Shown here piece after piece: positions 25,450 to 34,395 of a stretch of DNA of 54,156 bases. The stretch is from positions 1-54,156 of the forward strand of contig PIVK01000018.1 in NCBI GenBank assembly GCA_003354135.1, read 5' to 3'. The position numbers and the translations under genes are program-made. The notes below the pieces were generated by a model. The model saw nothing but the letters and a program-made list of their open reading frames with translations. It searched no databases and was not told the origin of the DNA. The first letter of the stretch is position 1. Each line of letters starts with the position of its first letter. Origin of the DNA: Rhodospirillales bacterium. GTDB taxonomy: Bacteria > Pseudomonadota > Alphaproteobacteria > Rhodospirillales > GLO-3.

Positions 25450-26427
25450 TCAGACTTCCGCTCGGTCGAGCGGGTGAAAGGTGGTGAGCAACTGGCGCCA
25501 CCCGCCAGGCCCGGCAACCAGCAGGCTTTGTGTCTTCTCGCAATGGCGCGTGCGCTCGACGCCTTCGAACAGCAAACCGGTCGTCACCCCGGTGGCCGAG
25601 AAATAGACCTCGTCCGAGGTCACCAGGTCGTCGACCGTGTGCCAGGTCCGGGTGTCCAGGCGGGCTCTCGCCACCGCCGCCTTCTCGGTCGCCAGCTGGG
25701 GGGCGAGGCGGGCCGAAAATTCGCCGCCCAGCGCCTTGATGGCACAGGCCGAGATCAGGCCTTCGCGGCAGCCTCCGGTCCCCATCAGGGCATCGACTCC
25801 TGACTCCGGAATGGCCGCCATTAGGGCTCCCGCCACGTCCCCCGCCGGGTAAAGCGCGACCCGGGCACCGGCGCCGTGGATACGCTCTACCAGTTCGCGG
25901 TGACGCGGCTTCTCCAGAACGTAAACGGTCAATTCCGAGACCGGCTTGTCGAGAATCCGCGACAGGGCCTTCAGCTTGGTCTCCACCGGCGCCGCAGGAT
26001 CGATCTGTCCTTTGGCCGCCGGCGGCACGACGAATTTTTCCATATAAAAGGCCGGACCGGGATCGAAAAGCGTCCCTTCCGGTGCCAAGGCAATGACCGC
26101 CATGGCGTTGGTCATGCCGCGGACCAGGTAGGACGTCCCCTCCACCGGATCGACGGCGATGTCGAAGCGGCGCCCAGCGCCCTCGTCGCCGACGGTGTCC
26201 CCCGTCGACATGCGCCAACCCGTTTCTCCCTCGCCCACAACGACATGACCGTAGACGGGCAACTGGGACAGCTCCGAGACCATAGCCTCGGCCGCCGCCC
26301 GGCCGACGCTGGGCCGGTCTCCACGGCCGATCCCGTCATAGGCCGCACGCGCCGCCGCCTCGGTCACCGAACGTAACGCGTAGACGAAGATCGGTCCTTC
26401 GCAGAGCGTCTTGGGAATGGATTCCAT
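25450..26427 (-). CDS. glpX: Class II fructose-1,6-bisphosphatase (GlpX type)
   Basis: A 325-residue phosphatase of the lithium-sensitive, Mn/Mg-dependent GlpX family; some members also cleave sedoheptulose-1,7-bisphosphate. Signatures are YGHVVVGEGE, DIAVDPVEGTSYLV and VDALMGTGGCREGL. As the first gene before cbbP and cbbT it most likely serves the Calvin cycle. An in-frame TTG at 26439 would add four residues; ATG 26427 is preferred. The gene is followed after 14 bases by phosphoribulokinase. Confidence 0.93.
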   Translation of the reverse strand: MESIPKTLCEGPIFVYALRSVTEAAARAAYDGIGRGDRPSVGRAAAEAMVSELSQLPVYGHVVVGEGETGWRMSTGDTVGDEGAGRRFDIAVDPVEGTSYLVRGMTNAMAVIALAPEGTLFDPGPAFYMEKFVVPPAAKGQIDPAAPVETKLKALSRILDKPVSELTVYVLEKPRHRELVERIHGAGARVALYPAGDVAGALMAAIPESGVDALMGTGGCREGLISACAIKALGGEFSARLAPQLATEKAAVARARLDTRTWHTVDDLVTSDEVYFSATGVTTGLLFEGVERTRHCEKTQSLLVAGPGGWRQLLTTFHPLDRAEV

Positions 26428-26829
26428 GGCTGCGGCCAAATCCTTCTTCGGACCTTATATCCCTGAGCTGCGCACTATTCCGTCTAGCCGTGCGGGTTGG
26501 AACACCCGTCGGTGCGGGCGACACATCTCTTTTGGGTGGGCCGCACACCACCCGTTCGGGTGGGAAAAGTGCGAATCCCGGTTGATGACTGGCCGAAACA
26601 CCGCCATCAAACTGCAAAACCTACCCGCCAGAGGCTACCCACCCCACCCTAGGATGTCGGAATCCAGAACGTTCCGAAAGTCCCTTCACGATGTTCCGCG
26701 TCATCCGGCCGCCACGGGCTGTTTGGTCCGACGGGACTGTTCCGGGACCGATGCCATACTCCCCTCCAGCCCCCTGACCAAGCCCCGATCGCCCCTGCCC
26801 CCCGTCCGCCAATCTCAGGGACCCCGGCG
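26428..26829. other. Intergenic region upstream of the glpX operon
   Basis: No convincing gene in about 400 bp. It contains a near-perfect palindrome CCACCCGTTCGGGTGG at 26548-26563 and several nearby CACCC/GGGTG motifs. It should hold the promoter of the glpX-cbbP-cbbT unit, but I see no clear -35/-10 pair. Confidence 0.5.
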
Positions 26830-27468
26830 TCAGGGCATCGAATGGGGATGGGACTTCAGGTAGCAGGCGACCGCCTGGACACGGTTCTTGACCGCAATCT
26901 TGCCGAACAGGTTCTTGAGGTGAAACTTCACCGTATTGAGGGAGATATCCAGATCGCCGGCGATCTGGGCGTTGGTGCGGCCCAGCGAGAGGGCTGCCAG
27001 CAGTTCATGCTCGCGCGCGGTGAGGCTGGAGAAGGGGTCTCCGCCCGGCTTGCCGATGTCCATGAAAGGAAAGATCATGCGCCCCTCGGCCACCGCGAGG
27101 ACCGTTTCCAGCAGCCGGTGGGGCGGTTCGCTCTTGGAGCAGAACCCGGCCCCGCCCAACTGCATCACCTGGCGCGGGACGTCGGGCGCGGCGTTCCCGG
27201 TGTAGACGACGATGCGCGGCGCTCCCTCACGGCCCCGCAAGCCCCCCAGCACGCCACGCCCGTCGAGGTAGGGCAGATCCCAACCGATGACGCCTATATC
27301 GAAACAGAGCCGATCCACCGCTTCCATGAATCTCTCGCCGTCGGCAGCCGTGGCCAACAGCGTGAAACGGTCGTCGGCGGCGAAAAGCTGCTCCATACCG
27401 GTTTGGACCAGCGGAGACTTCTCGGCAACCACGATGTCGATGGTGGACGATCGTGTCTGATTCTCCAT
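26830..27468 (-). CDS. LuxR-family two-component response regulator
   Basis: A 212-residue NarL/FixJ-type regulator. The receiver domain (about 10-125) has VVAEKSPLVQ, the probable phospho-Asp in VIGWDLPYLDG, and KSEPPHRLLE with the conserved Lys. The LuxR helix-turn-helix (about 145-205) is SLTAREHELLAALSLGRTN through LNTVKFHLKNLFGK. It lies about 400 bases upstream of glpX-cbbP-cbbT on the same strand, where many autotrophs carry a divergent LysR-type cbbR instead. A role in regulating carbon fixation is an inference from position. No partner kinase is adjacent. Confidence 0.88.
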   Translation of the reverse strand: MENQTRSSTIDIVVAEKSPLVQTGMEQLFAADDRFTLLATAADGERFMEAVDRLCFDIGVIGWDLPYLDGRGVLGGLRGREGAPRIVVYTGNAAPDVPRQVMQLGGAGFCSKSEPPHRLLETVLAVAEGRMIFPFMDIGKPGGDPFSSLTAREHELLAALSLGRTNAQIAGDLDISLNTVKFHLKNLFGKIAVKNRVQAVACYLKSHPHSMP

Positions 27469-27970
27469 ATCGGCCTAACACCCCCTGAACGGGTAGGTTT
27501 TCCTGAATCTAGCCGTAAGATGCCCGTTTGACAACCGGTCAGAGTACATTCGCCCCCTCCCCAAAGAGCCAAGTGCTATCCGCAGGATATCCCGACAATT
27601 AATACCCCTGGTAATACCCCTGGTAATACCCCTGATCCCCCTTTGAGCAACAATTGAGCAAGGCTGCACCGTTTTTGACGGTTCTGAATTCCTTCCGGTT
27701 GCACAAGCAGCAAAGGGAGTAACGAAGATGGAGTGTCGCAATTCATTTCCACAGGTGACTTGCGGCAAATATATTTTATTTTACGGTGCCATTTAGTTTT
27801 TTATATATTAGCAAACCATAATAAAGGTGGATACTGTAATTTTACTACATTAAATGAAATTATTTTTCTTTGGCCCATAACTATGCTATCGGAGGGGGAA
27901 GCTTAAGTTCTCGCTTAAGAAACGTAGTTTCCGTTCAAGGAACGTGGTTTCCGCTCAAGGGAGGTATCGA
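27469..27970. promoter_or_regulatory. AT-rich, repeat-bearing region upstream of fccAB
   Basis: About 500 bp with no gene that I can support. Features in order are: AATACCCCTGGT repeated nearly three times (27601-27634); a strongly AT-rich tract (about 27765-27870) unlike the rest of the window; and two 20-bp direct repeats AAGRAACGTRGTTTCCGYTC at 27917-27936 and 27937-27956. A third unit start, AAGGGAGG, serves as the fccA ribosome site. This is the likely promoter and leader of the sulfide dehydrogenase operon. Specific boxes are not assigned. Confidence 0.55.
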
Positions 27971-28297
27971 ATGCAAAAAAGGAAACTTACAACGGGGATA
28001 GCTGTTGCCGTTGCCGCTATTGCCTTTTCGGTGACGGCGTATGCCGATTCACATGTGAAGAAGTTGCCGGATACGCTCATCCTGGTCAGCAACTGCTTCA
28101 ACTGCCACGGCACCAACGGCGTCAGTGTCGGCATCATTGACGAACTTGACAGCATGTCCGCTAAGCGTCTTGCCAAGAAAATGCGGGAATTCCGGTCCGG
28201 CGCCAAGGCCGGGACCATCATGACCCGCATCGCCAAGGGTTATTCCGACGCGGAGATCGATGTGATCGCCAACTATATCGAAAAAGTTAACGATTAA
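27971..28297 (+). CDS. fccA: Flavocytochrome c sulfide dehydrogenase, cytochrome subunit
   Basis: A 108-residue exported monohaem cytochrome. The signal peptide is GIAVAVAAIAFSVTAYA, the haem site is NCFNCHGTNG, and a Met in the GTIMTRIAKGYSD loop is the probable axial ligand. ATG 27971 has GGGAGG eight bases upstream, so the longer frame from 27944 is rejected. It is followed after 20 bases by the flavoprotein subunit. The pair oxidises sulfide in the periplasm and passes electrons to soluble cytochrome c. Maturation needs the ccm operon in this window. Confidence 0.9.
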   Translation: MQKRKLTTGIAVAVAAIAFSVTAYADSHVKKLPDTLILVSNCFNCHGTNGVSVGIIDELDSMSAKRLAKKMREFRSGAKAGTIMTRIAKGYSDAEIDVIANYIEKVND

Positions 28298-28317
28298 GCG
28301 GACGGGAGAAGATACTC

Positions 28318-29601
28318 ATGATTCGCAATACTCGTCGTAATTTCCTAAAGACGGCCGGTGCTCTCGGCGCGGTTTCCGCGTTGCCGCTTTCGGCCTGCCA
28401 GGGGGCTCCACGCGTCGTCGTTATCGGCGGCGGCTTCGGCGGCGCTACCGCAGCAAAGTACGTCAAGATGTTCGATCCGGGCATCGACGTCACGTTGATC
28501 GAGGTCAACAAGACCTATGCCACCTGCCCGCTGTCCAACACGGTCTATGGCGGTTTCCACACGGTTGAAGAGATCATCCACGGCTTCAAGCCCATGGCGG
28601 GCCATGGCGTGAAGGTGGTCCATGATCTGGTGACCAGGATTACCCCGGGCAAGGGGGCCGCCGGCGAAGGCGGCAAGGTCATGACCAAGGGCGGCAAGAC
28701 CTTCGAGTACGACCGCCTGATCGTCAGCCCCGGCATCGACTTCAAGTCCTTCCCGGGTTACGGCCCAGCCGAACACGGCCTTGTGCCGCACGCTTGGAAA
28801 GCCGGTCCGCAGACGACCCTGCTGCGCAAGCAGCTTCTGGCCCTTGAAGACGGTCAGAACGTGATCATCTGCCCACCGCCGAATCCGTTCCGTTGCCCCC
28901 CGGGGCCGTACGAGCGGACCAGCATGGTCGCCTGGTACCTGAAGAACCATAAGCCCAAGTCGAAGGTCATCGTCCTCGACGCCAAGGAGAAGTTCTCCAA
29001 GATGGGGCTGTTCAAGGAAGGCTGGGCTCAACACTACACAAATATCGAGTGGGTGGCCGCTTCCAAGGACGGCACGGTGCAGCGTGTCGACGCCAAGACC
29101 CGGACCGCCTTTACCGAGTTCGGTGAACACAAGGCCGGTGTGTTGAACTTCATCCCACCGCAGACCGCGGCCAAGCTGGGGCATGACGCCGGCCTGACCG
29201 ACAAGTCGGGCTGGTGCCCAATCCATCTGGCGACCTTCGAGTCGAAGATCCACAAGGGTATCCACGTGCTCGGCGACGCCGCCATCGCCAGCGGCATGCC
29301 GAAGTCCGGCAACGCGGCCAACACCCAGGCCAAGGTGTGTGCAGCCGCGGTGGCCCGTGCGGTGCGGGGCCAGACGTCTGGTGCGCCCAAGACCACCAAC
29401 ACCTGCTACAGCTATATCACCCCGGAGCACGCCATGTCCGTGACTGCGGTTTACGAGCTGCCGGCCGGTGCCAAGAAGTACACCAAGGTCAAAGGGTCCG
29501 GCGGGCTTTCCCCGATGGATGCGGGACGGGAGTTCCGGAAGCTCGAAGCCAAGAACGCCTGGGGATGGTACATCAACATCGCCGAGGATATCTGGGGCTA
29601 A
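28318..29601 (+). CDS. fccB: Sulfide dehydrogenase flavoprotein subunit FccB (SoxF-like)
   Basis: A 427-residue Tat-exported flavoprotein. The signal is TRRNFLKTAGALGAVSALPL, followed by the FAD-binding VVVIGGGFGGATAAKYV. Redox cysteines of the FCSD family lie in YATCPLSNTVYGG and in a Pro-rich VIICPPPNPFRCPPGPYERT segment. The C-terminal FCSD flavin-binding region ends at AWGWYINIAEDIWG. It oxidises sulfide to zero-valent sulfur and hands electrons to FccA. It is co-transcribed with fccA and ends at a strong terminator. Confidence 0.94.
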   Translation: MIRNTRRNFLKTAGALGAVSALPLSACQGAPRVVVIGGGFGGATAAKYVKMFDPGIDVTLIEVNKTYATCPLSNTVYGGFHTVEEIIHGFKPMAGHGVKVVHDLVTRITPGKGAAGEGGKVMTKGGKTFEYDRLIVSPGIDFKSFPGYGPAEHGLVPHAWKAGPQTTLLRKQLLALEDGQNVIICPPPNPFRCPPGPYERTSMVAWYLKNHKPKSKVIVLDAKEKFSKMGLFKEGWAQHYTNIEWVAASKDGTVQRVDAKTRTAFTEFGEHKAGVLNFIPPQTAAKLGHDAGLTDKSGWCPIHLATFESKIHKGIHVLGDAAIASGMPKSGNAANTQAKVCAAAVARAVRGQTSGAPKTTNTCYSYITPEHAMSVTAVYELPAGAKKYTKVKGSGGLSPMDAGREFRKLEAKNAWGWYINIAEDIWG

Positions 29602-29626
29602 GCGCCCAGGGCCATCGTCTATGGGA

Positions 29627-29660
29627 GGGCGGGAACCTACGGGTTCCCGCCCTTTTTCTT
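29627..29660 (+). terminator. Rho-independent terminator of fccAB
   Basis: GGGCGGGAACC pairs with GGTTCCCGCCC around TACG and is followed by TTTTTCTTT. A strong terminator 26 bases after the fccB stop. Confidence 0.92.
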
Positions 29661-29730
29661 TGGCGGCTTATTCCCCTTGCCGCCCGGAACCGGCCCCGCC
29701 ACTATGGAGGCCGTTCAGAAGGGGAAATTC

Positions 29731-31041
29731 GTGAATATCATCTTTCTCGCCATCATCGCCATCGCCTTCCTTGCCGCCGCGTACCAGCAGGTGACCTGGG
29801 TTCCCGCGGCTCCCGACGCCCTCGCACCCATGGAAGTTCTGGGCACGGAGATGATCGACGCGGCAACCGGCTCGGTAACGCTGGCGCTGGGGTTGGTCGG
29901 CGTGATGGCGCTGTTCCTGGGGCTCATGAAGGTGGCCGAAGCCGGGGGCCTGCTGGTCATCATCGCCCGCACCGTCCGTCCCTTGATGGTGCGCCTATTC
30001 CCCGAGGTCCCGGCCGACCACCCGGCCATGGGGGCGGTCATCCTCAACATGTCCGCCAACGCGCTGGGCTTGGGCAACGCGGCAACCCCCTTCGGCATTC
30101 GGGCCATGCAGGAACTGGACAAGCTGAACACCGAAAAAGGAACGGCGACCAACGCCATGGCCCTGTTCCTCGCCATCAACACCTCGTCGGTAACCCTGCT
30201 GCCGACCGGAGTCATCGCGCTACGCGCTGCGGCCGGATCCGACGATCCGGCCGGCATCGTCCCCACGACGCTATTCGCCACCATCGTCTCAACCTCCGTC
30301 GCCATCCTCATGGCCAAACTGCTGGAGAAACGCTGGTCGGCCCCGGCTGCGGCCCCGGCTGCGGCGGGAGACGCCGATCCGGCCGCGCTTCCTGACGGCG
30401 GGGACGCCGCCCCCCCGAAACAAGCGGCCGAAGACCATGCGGCCTATCCTCTCTGGGTATCCTGGAGCGTACTGAGCGGCATCGTCGCCCTGATCCCGCT
30501 GACCATCCTTTACGGTAAAGCCATCGCGCCCTGGATCATTCCCGGGCTCATGGTCGGCCTGCTGGGCTTCGGCGCGCTACGCCGGGTGCAGGTCTACGAG
30601 GTCTTCGTCGAAGGGGCCAAGGACGGCTTTCAGGTGGCGCTCCGGATCATTCCCTACCTGGTTGCGATCCTGGTGGCGGTGGGCATGTTCCGGGCATCGG
30701 GCGCCATGGAAGCCCTGATCACACCCTTGGGCGCCATAACCGGTCTCATCGGCATACCACCGGAGGCTCTGCCGATGGCGCTCTTGCGGCCCCTTTCGGG
30801 CTCCGGAGCCTACGGCATCCTGGCGTCCATCATCCAGGACCCGACCGTCGGGCCGGACAGCTATACCGGATACCTGGTGAGCACCATCCAGGGATCGACG
30901 GAAACCACTTTTTACGTACTGGCCGTCTACTTCGGGGCGATCGGAATCCGGCGCATCCGTCATGCCCTGGTCGCGGCGCTGACCGCCGACGTAGCCGGAG
31001 TCGCCGCAGCGGTGATCATCTGTTCAGTGCTTTACGGATAG
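29731..31041 (+). CDS. Nucleoside-recognition (SpmA/SpmB-like) membrane protein
   Basis: A 436-residue polytopic protein that looks like fused SpmA- and SpmB-type halves, each with a Gate/nucleoside-recognition domain. Visible segments are MSANALGLGNAATPFGIRAM, NAMALFLAINTSSVTLLPTG and, in the second half, VALRIIPYLVAILVAVGMF and STETTFYVLAVYFGAIGI. An Ala/Pro-rich acidic linker of about 45 residues joins the halves. GTG 29731 has AGGGG before it and gives the usual SpmA-like start; upstream ATGs (29704, 29677) are alternatives. It is separated from fccB by a terminator. Substrate and role are unknown; spore formation is not implied. Confidence 0.82.
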   Translation: MNIIFLAIIAIAFLAAAYQQVTWVPAAPDALAPMEVLGTEMIDAATGSVTLALGLVGVMALFLGLMKVAEAGGLLVIIARTVRPLMVRLFPEVPADHPAMGAVILNMSANALGLGNAATPFGIRAMQELDKLNTEKGTATNAMALFLAINTSSVTLLPTGVIALRAAAGSDDPAGIVPTTLFATIVSTSVAILMAKLLEKRWSAPAAAPAAAGDADPAALPDGGDAAPPKQAAEDHAAYPLWVSWSVLSGIVALIPLTILYGKAIAPWIIPGLMVGLLGFGALRRVQVYEVFVEGAKDGFQVALRIIPYLVAILVAVGMFRASGAMEALITPLGAITGLIGIPPEALPMALLRPLSGSGAYGILASIIQDPTVGPDSYTGYLVSTIQGSTETTFYVLAVYFGAIGIRRIRHALVAALTADVAGVAAAVIICSVLYG

Positions 31042-31113
31042 GTGCCCCGGTCCGGGTCCGGGTCGGCATAAGACTCGTGGGGCGGGGAAATCTCATCCAG
31101 ACTAGGTGAAAAC

Positions 31114-31150
31114 GACGAGAGCGAGGCATCATCCAGATGCCTCGCTCGTC
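31114..31150. terminator. Bidirectional stem-loop between convergent genes
   Basis: GACGAGAGCGAGGCATC pairs with GATGCCTCGCTCGTC, with a two-base bulge and a five-base loop. It lies between the SpmAB-like gene and the outer-membrane protein gene, with both stops facing it. Confidence 0.65.
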
Positions 31151-31178
31151 CCGTTCTCCAGCTTATATGCCGACGAAT

Positions 31179-31898
31179 CTAGAACTTATATTTCAACCGC
31201 ACGCTCACTTCGTTAGCCGTGAAGTCGTCAAAGATATCCGTTCCGTTGTCGACCCACCCGAAGCGATACTTCAACCCTGCGGTTAGATTATCGTTGAACT
31301 GATAACCGAGCCCCACCATCAGGGTAGCGGTGAGATCGGTCTCACTCTCCTCGGAGTTGACGGCAACCCTAGTGCCGTCGATAGTAGCGCTGTCTAGCGC
31401 AACTTCGGACGACGCAAATCCAATGCCGGCGCCAATAGCCGGAACGAACTTCGAGGAATTCCCCAAGGGCGTTACGACAACATTGACCATACCTGTAAAG
31501 GAATCGGCATCACCATCAAGAGCAACGTCTTCATTTGCCGTCAGGTCGTAGGTGTTGGTTCCGCTCGAATCGGTCCACGTTCCACCCGTACCCACAGAAA
31601 GCGAATCGAGGCCGAATTGAGCGTAGCCAAGCTCGCCTTCAACCGCAACATACGGGTTGATCTGGTACCCAACCGCACCATTGAGGCTGAATCCCGCGTC
31701 ATAAGAAAGATCGCCCGAAACAGTGCCAGCGGCAGTGCCACCCCACAAGCTTACCGTTCCAGAAACGCTGTAATCGGTGGAATTCGGGATTATGACCCCG
31801 GGATCCAATCGCAGGTAGACACCACTATCGCCGGCTTGTGCCGCCTGCGGAAGAACAACCGCACCAGTCACAGCCAAGATACCAAAAAGCTTTTTCAT
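31179..31898 (-). CDS. Outer membrane beta-barrel protein
   Basis: A 239-residue exported protein with a Sec signal (KKLFGILAVTGAVVLPQAAQA) and a mature part of alternating hydrophobic strands: AVGYQINPYVAVEGELGYAQ, AIGAGIGFASSEV, LMVGLGYQFNDNLTAGLKYR. It ends in SVRLKYKF, the terminal aromatic recognised by the Bam machinery. It resembles the OmpW/Omp25-like porin-fold superfamily. Two acidic, Thr/Ser-rich loops are long. Function is unassigned. Codon use is less GC-biased than its neighbours. Confidence 0.8.
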   Translation of the reverse strand: MKKLFGILAVTGAVVLPQAAQAGDSGVYLRLDPGVIIPNSTDYSVSGTVSLWGGTAAGTVSGDLSYDAGFSLNGAVGYQINPYVAVEGELGYAQFGLDSLSVGTGGTWTDSSGTNTYDLTANEDVALDGDADSFTGMVNVVVTPLGNSSKFVPAIGAGIGFASSEVALDSATIDGTRVAVNSEESETDLTATLMVGLGYQFNDNLTAGLKYRFGWVDNGTDIFDDFTANEVSVRLKYKF

Positions 31899-32128
31899 AG
31901 TTTCCCTCGCTTAAACATCAGCCCCCACATCCGACAAGAATGCCGCCCTCACGCAGAAGCAAACACATTCTAGAACATATCGCTATATGGCAAATACCAC
32001 GCAAGAAGGAGGGGGGCAACAAATTAACAATGGCGAAAGCATCAATTTTTTAGTGGTGTGACTTTCTTGCAACACTTCCATGTCCTTCACGATAAGGACC
32101 CCGTCGCTTTCCCGTCGGCAATTTTGTC

Positions 32129-32212
32129 CGGCAAAGGCCGCTGGGGTTTGGTATCCGATGGCGGAGTGGGTCCATACCTCGTTGTAATGGCGTCGCCGGG
32201 TCTCGATGGTGT
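32129..32212 (-). mobile_element. IS3-family transposase relic (C-terminal segment)
   Basis: Read on the minus strand this gives TRRRHYNEVWTHSAIGYQTP then AAFAG, the typical end of IS3-family OrfB (DYNEVRPHSAIGYQTPAAFA in intact copies). Upstream and downstream codons are unrelated and no inverted repeats are visible, so only a fragment remains. It lies about 140 bases from tRNA-His. The interval 31899-32351 holds no other gene that I can see. Confidence 0.7.
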
Positions 32213-32351
32213 GCTGGGCATCAACGGCTGTTGGAACGGCACTTGCGGGGACAATCGGGTAGGGGGGGGGAAGCCCCTCCACTTTTTCCTCCAACAACAA
32301 CAAAGGCGACACAGAAGCATCGCCTAAGCTGTTAAAATAACGGAAAATAAT

Positions 32352-32429
32352 TGGGGTGGCTGATCGGATTTGAACCGACGACCCCCTGGACCACAACCAG
32401 GTGCTCTAACCAACTGAGCTACAGCCACC
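32352..32429 (-). tRNA. tRNA-His (GTG anticodon)
   Basis: On the minus strand the sequence begins GGTGGCTGTAGCTCAG, has the anticodon arm CCTGG-TTGTGGT-CCAGG and a T arm with GGTTCGAATCC, and ends CAGCCACC with an encoded CCA. The anticodon is GTG. The extra 5' G (position -1) opposite C73 is the tRNA-His hallmark. A plus-strand frame across it is a shadow. Confidence 0.97.
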
Positions 32430-32469
32430 GCAGGGAGAGGCCCTTAAGTACCTCCGGCCCCGGGTACAG

Positions 32470-33633
32470 TCAACCGAAATGGCGGGCCAGGCGTTCGACC
32501 GCGCCGTCCAACACGTCGTCGTGTTTGCAGAAGCAGAACCGGGCGAAGTGGTCGACATCCCCCTCCTGGTAGAACGCGCTCACCGGAACCGCCGCGACAC
32601 CGGCCTCGACCGTAATGTGGCGGCAGAAGGCCTCATCGTCGCCCGTGAAGCCCAGGGGCCGGAAATCCACCGTGAGGAAATAGGTGCCGCGGCTCGACAG
32701 AACCTCGAGTCCGATCCCTCCGAGACCCGCCGCCAAACGGTCGCGCTTGGCCTGCATGCGGTCCGCCAGGGCCCGGAAGGAGGCATCGTCCTTGCCAAGC
32801 CCGTAAGCGACCGCCTTCTGCAGGTTGGGGGCCACGGTGAACAGCAGGAACTGGTGCGCCTTCACCACCGCCGTCATCAGGCGTGGACACCCGACGGCAT
32901 AGCCGATCTTCCAGCCGGTGACGGAAAAGGTCTTGCCCGCCGACCCGATCCGCACGCAACGGTCCCGCATACCCGGCAGGGTCATCAGGGGCGTGTGTTC
33001 CGCCCCGTCGAAAACCAGGTGCTCATAGACCTCGTCGCAGACGGCGTAGGCGTCGAACCGCTCCAGCAGGCCCGCGACGAAAGCCAGTTCGTCGGCATCG
33101 AAAACCTTGCCCGCCGGGTTATGGGGGGAATTCAGCACGATCAGCTTGGTGCGTTCGGAAAAAGCCGCGGCCAGCGCCTCCCGAGGCAGGTCCCAGCCGG
33201 GCGGCTCCATGCGCACGGGTTTGGGCACCCCGCCGGACCGAAGCACCATCGGCAGATAGCTGTCGTAAAGCGGCTCGATCAGGACCACCTCGTCCCCGGG
33301 CTCGATCAGCCCCAAGAAACAGGACGCCAAGGCTTCGGTCGCGCCGGAGGTGACCAGGACTTCGCCGTCGAGGTCGAGATCCAGTCCGTAGAACCGCGCG
33401 TCGTGCCGGGCGATGGCCCGACGCAGTTCAGAAAGCCCCAAGAGCGGTGGATACTGGTTGGCGTCGCCGCCCTCCTGAAGTGCACGTACCGCCGCCTCGA
33501 CGACATCGGGAGGCCCATCCTCGTCAGGCGCCCCCTGCCCCAGGTTGAGCGCCCCATGCTCGGCCGCCAGCGAATTCACCCGCTGGAAAACCGTGGTGCC
33601 GAAGGACGAGAGAACGGTGTTGCCCGGTTTCAT
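32470..33633 (-). CDS. Class I/II pyridoxal-phosphate aminotransferase
   Basis: A fold-type I aminotransferase of about 387 residues. The PLP lysine is in IGSAGKTFSVTGWKIGYAVG near residue 233; LNSPHNPAGKVF, VCDEVYEHLVFDG and the N-terminal NLGQGAPDEDGPPDVV are also present. It is close to the kynurenine/methionine-type aminotransferases (KAT/YbdL-like), but the amino-acid donor cannot be fixed from sequence. ATG 33633 is the best start by homology pattern, although no good ribosome site precedes it. The longer frame to 33759 is not supported. Confidence 0.88.
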   Translation of the reverse strand: MKPGNTVLSSFGTTVFQRVNSLAAEHGALNLGQGAPDEDGPPDVVEAAVRALQEGGDANQYPPLLGLSELRRAIARHDARFYGLDLDLDGEVLVTSGATEALASCFLGLIEPGDEVVLIEPLYDSYLPMVLRSGGVPKPVRMEPPGWDLPREALAAAFSERTKLIVLNSPHNPAGKVFDADELAFVAGLLERFDAYAVCDEVYEHLVFDGAEHTPLMTLPGMRDRCVRIGSAGKTFSVTGWKIGYAVGCPRLMTAVVKAHQFLLFTVAPNLQKAVAYGLGKDDASFRALADRMQAKRDRLAAGLGGIGLEVLSSRGTYFLTVDFRPLGFTGDDEAFCRHITVEAGVAAVPVSAFYQEGDVDHFARFCFCKHDDVLDGAVERLARHFG

Positions 33634-34343
<710 letters not shown>

Positions 34344-34395
34344 AACACCAATCAAGTTCTGTGATCGTATTCAATAAGAAAAGGAACCTAAAACC

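Noticed and set aside
25436-26218. An N-terminal extension of phosphoribulokinase by 261 codons.
   Set aside because: It overlaps glpX in another frame, while PRK has a normal start with a ribosome site at 25435.
26621-26812. A 63-codon minus-strand frame between glpX and the LuxR regulator.
   Set aside because: Low-complexity Gly/Arg-rich peptide with no ribosome site or similarity that I can see.
32351-32572. A plus-strand frame beginning at tRNA-His.
   Set aside because: It reads the complement of the tRNA (GFEPTT pattern) and is a well-known false ORF type.
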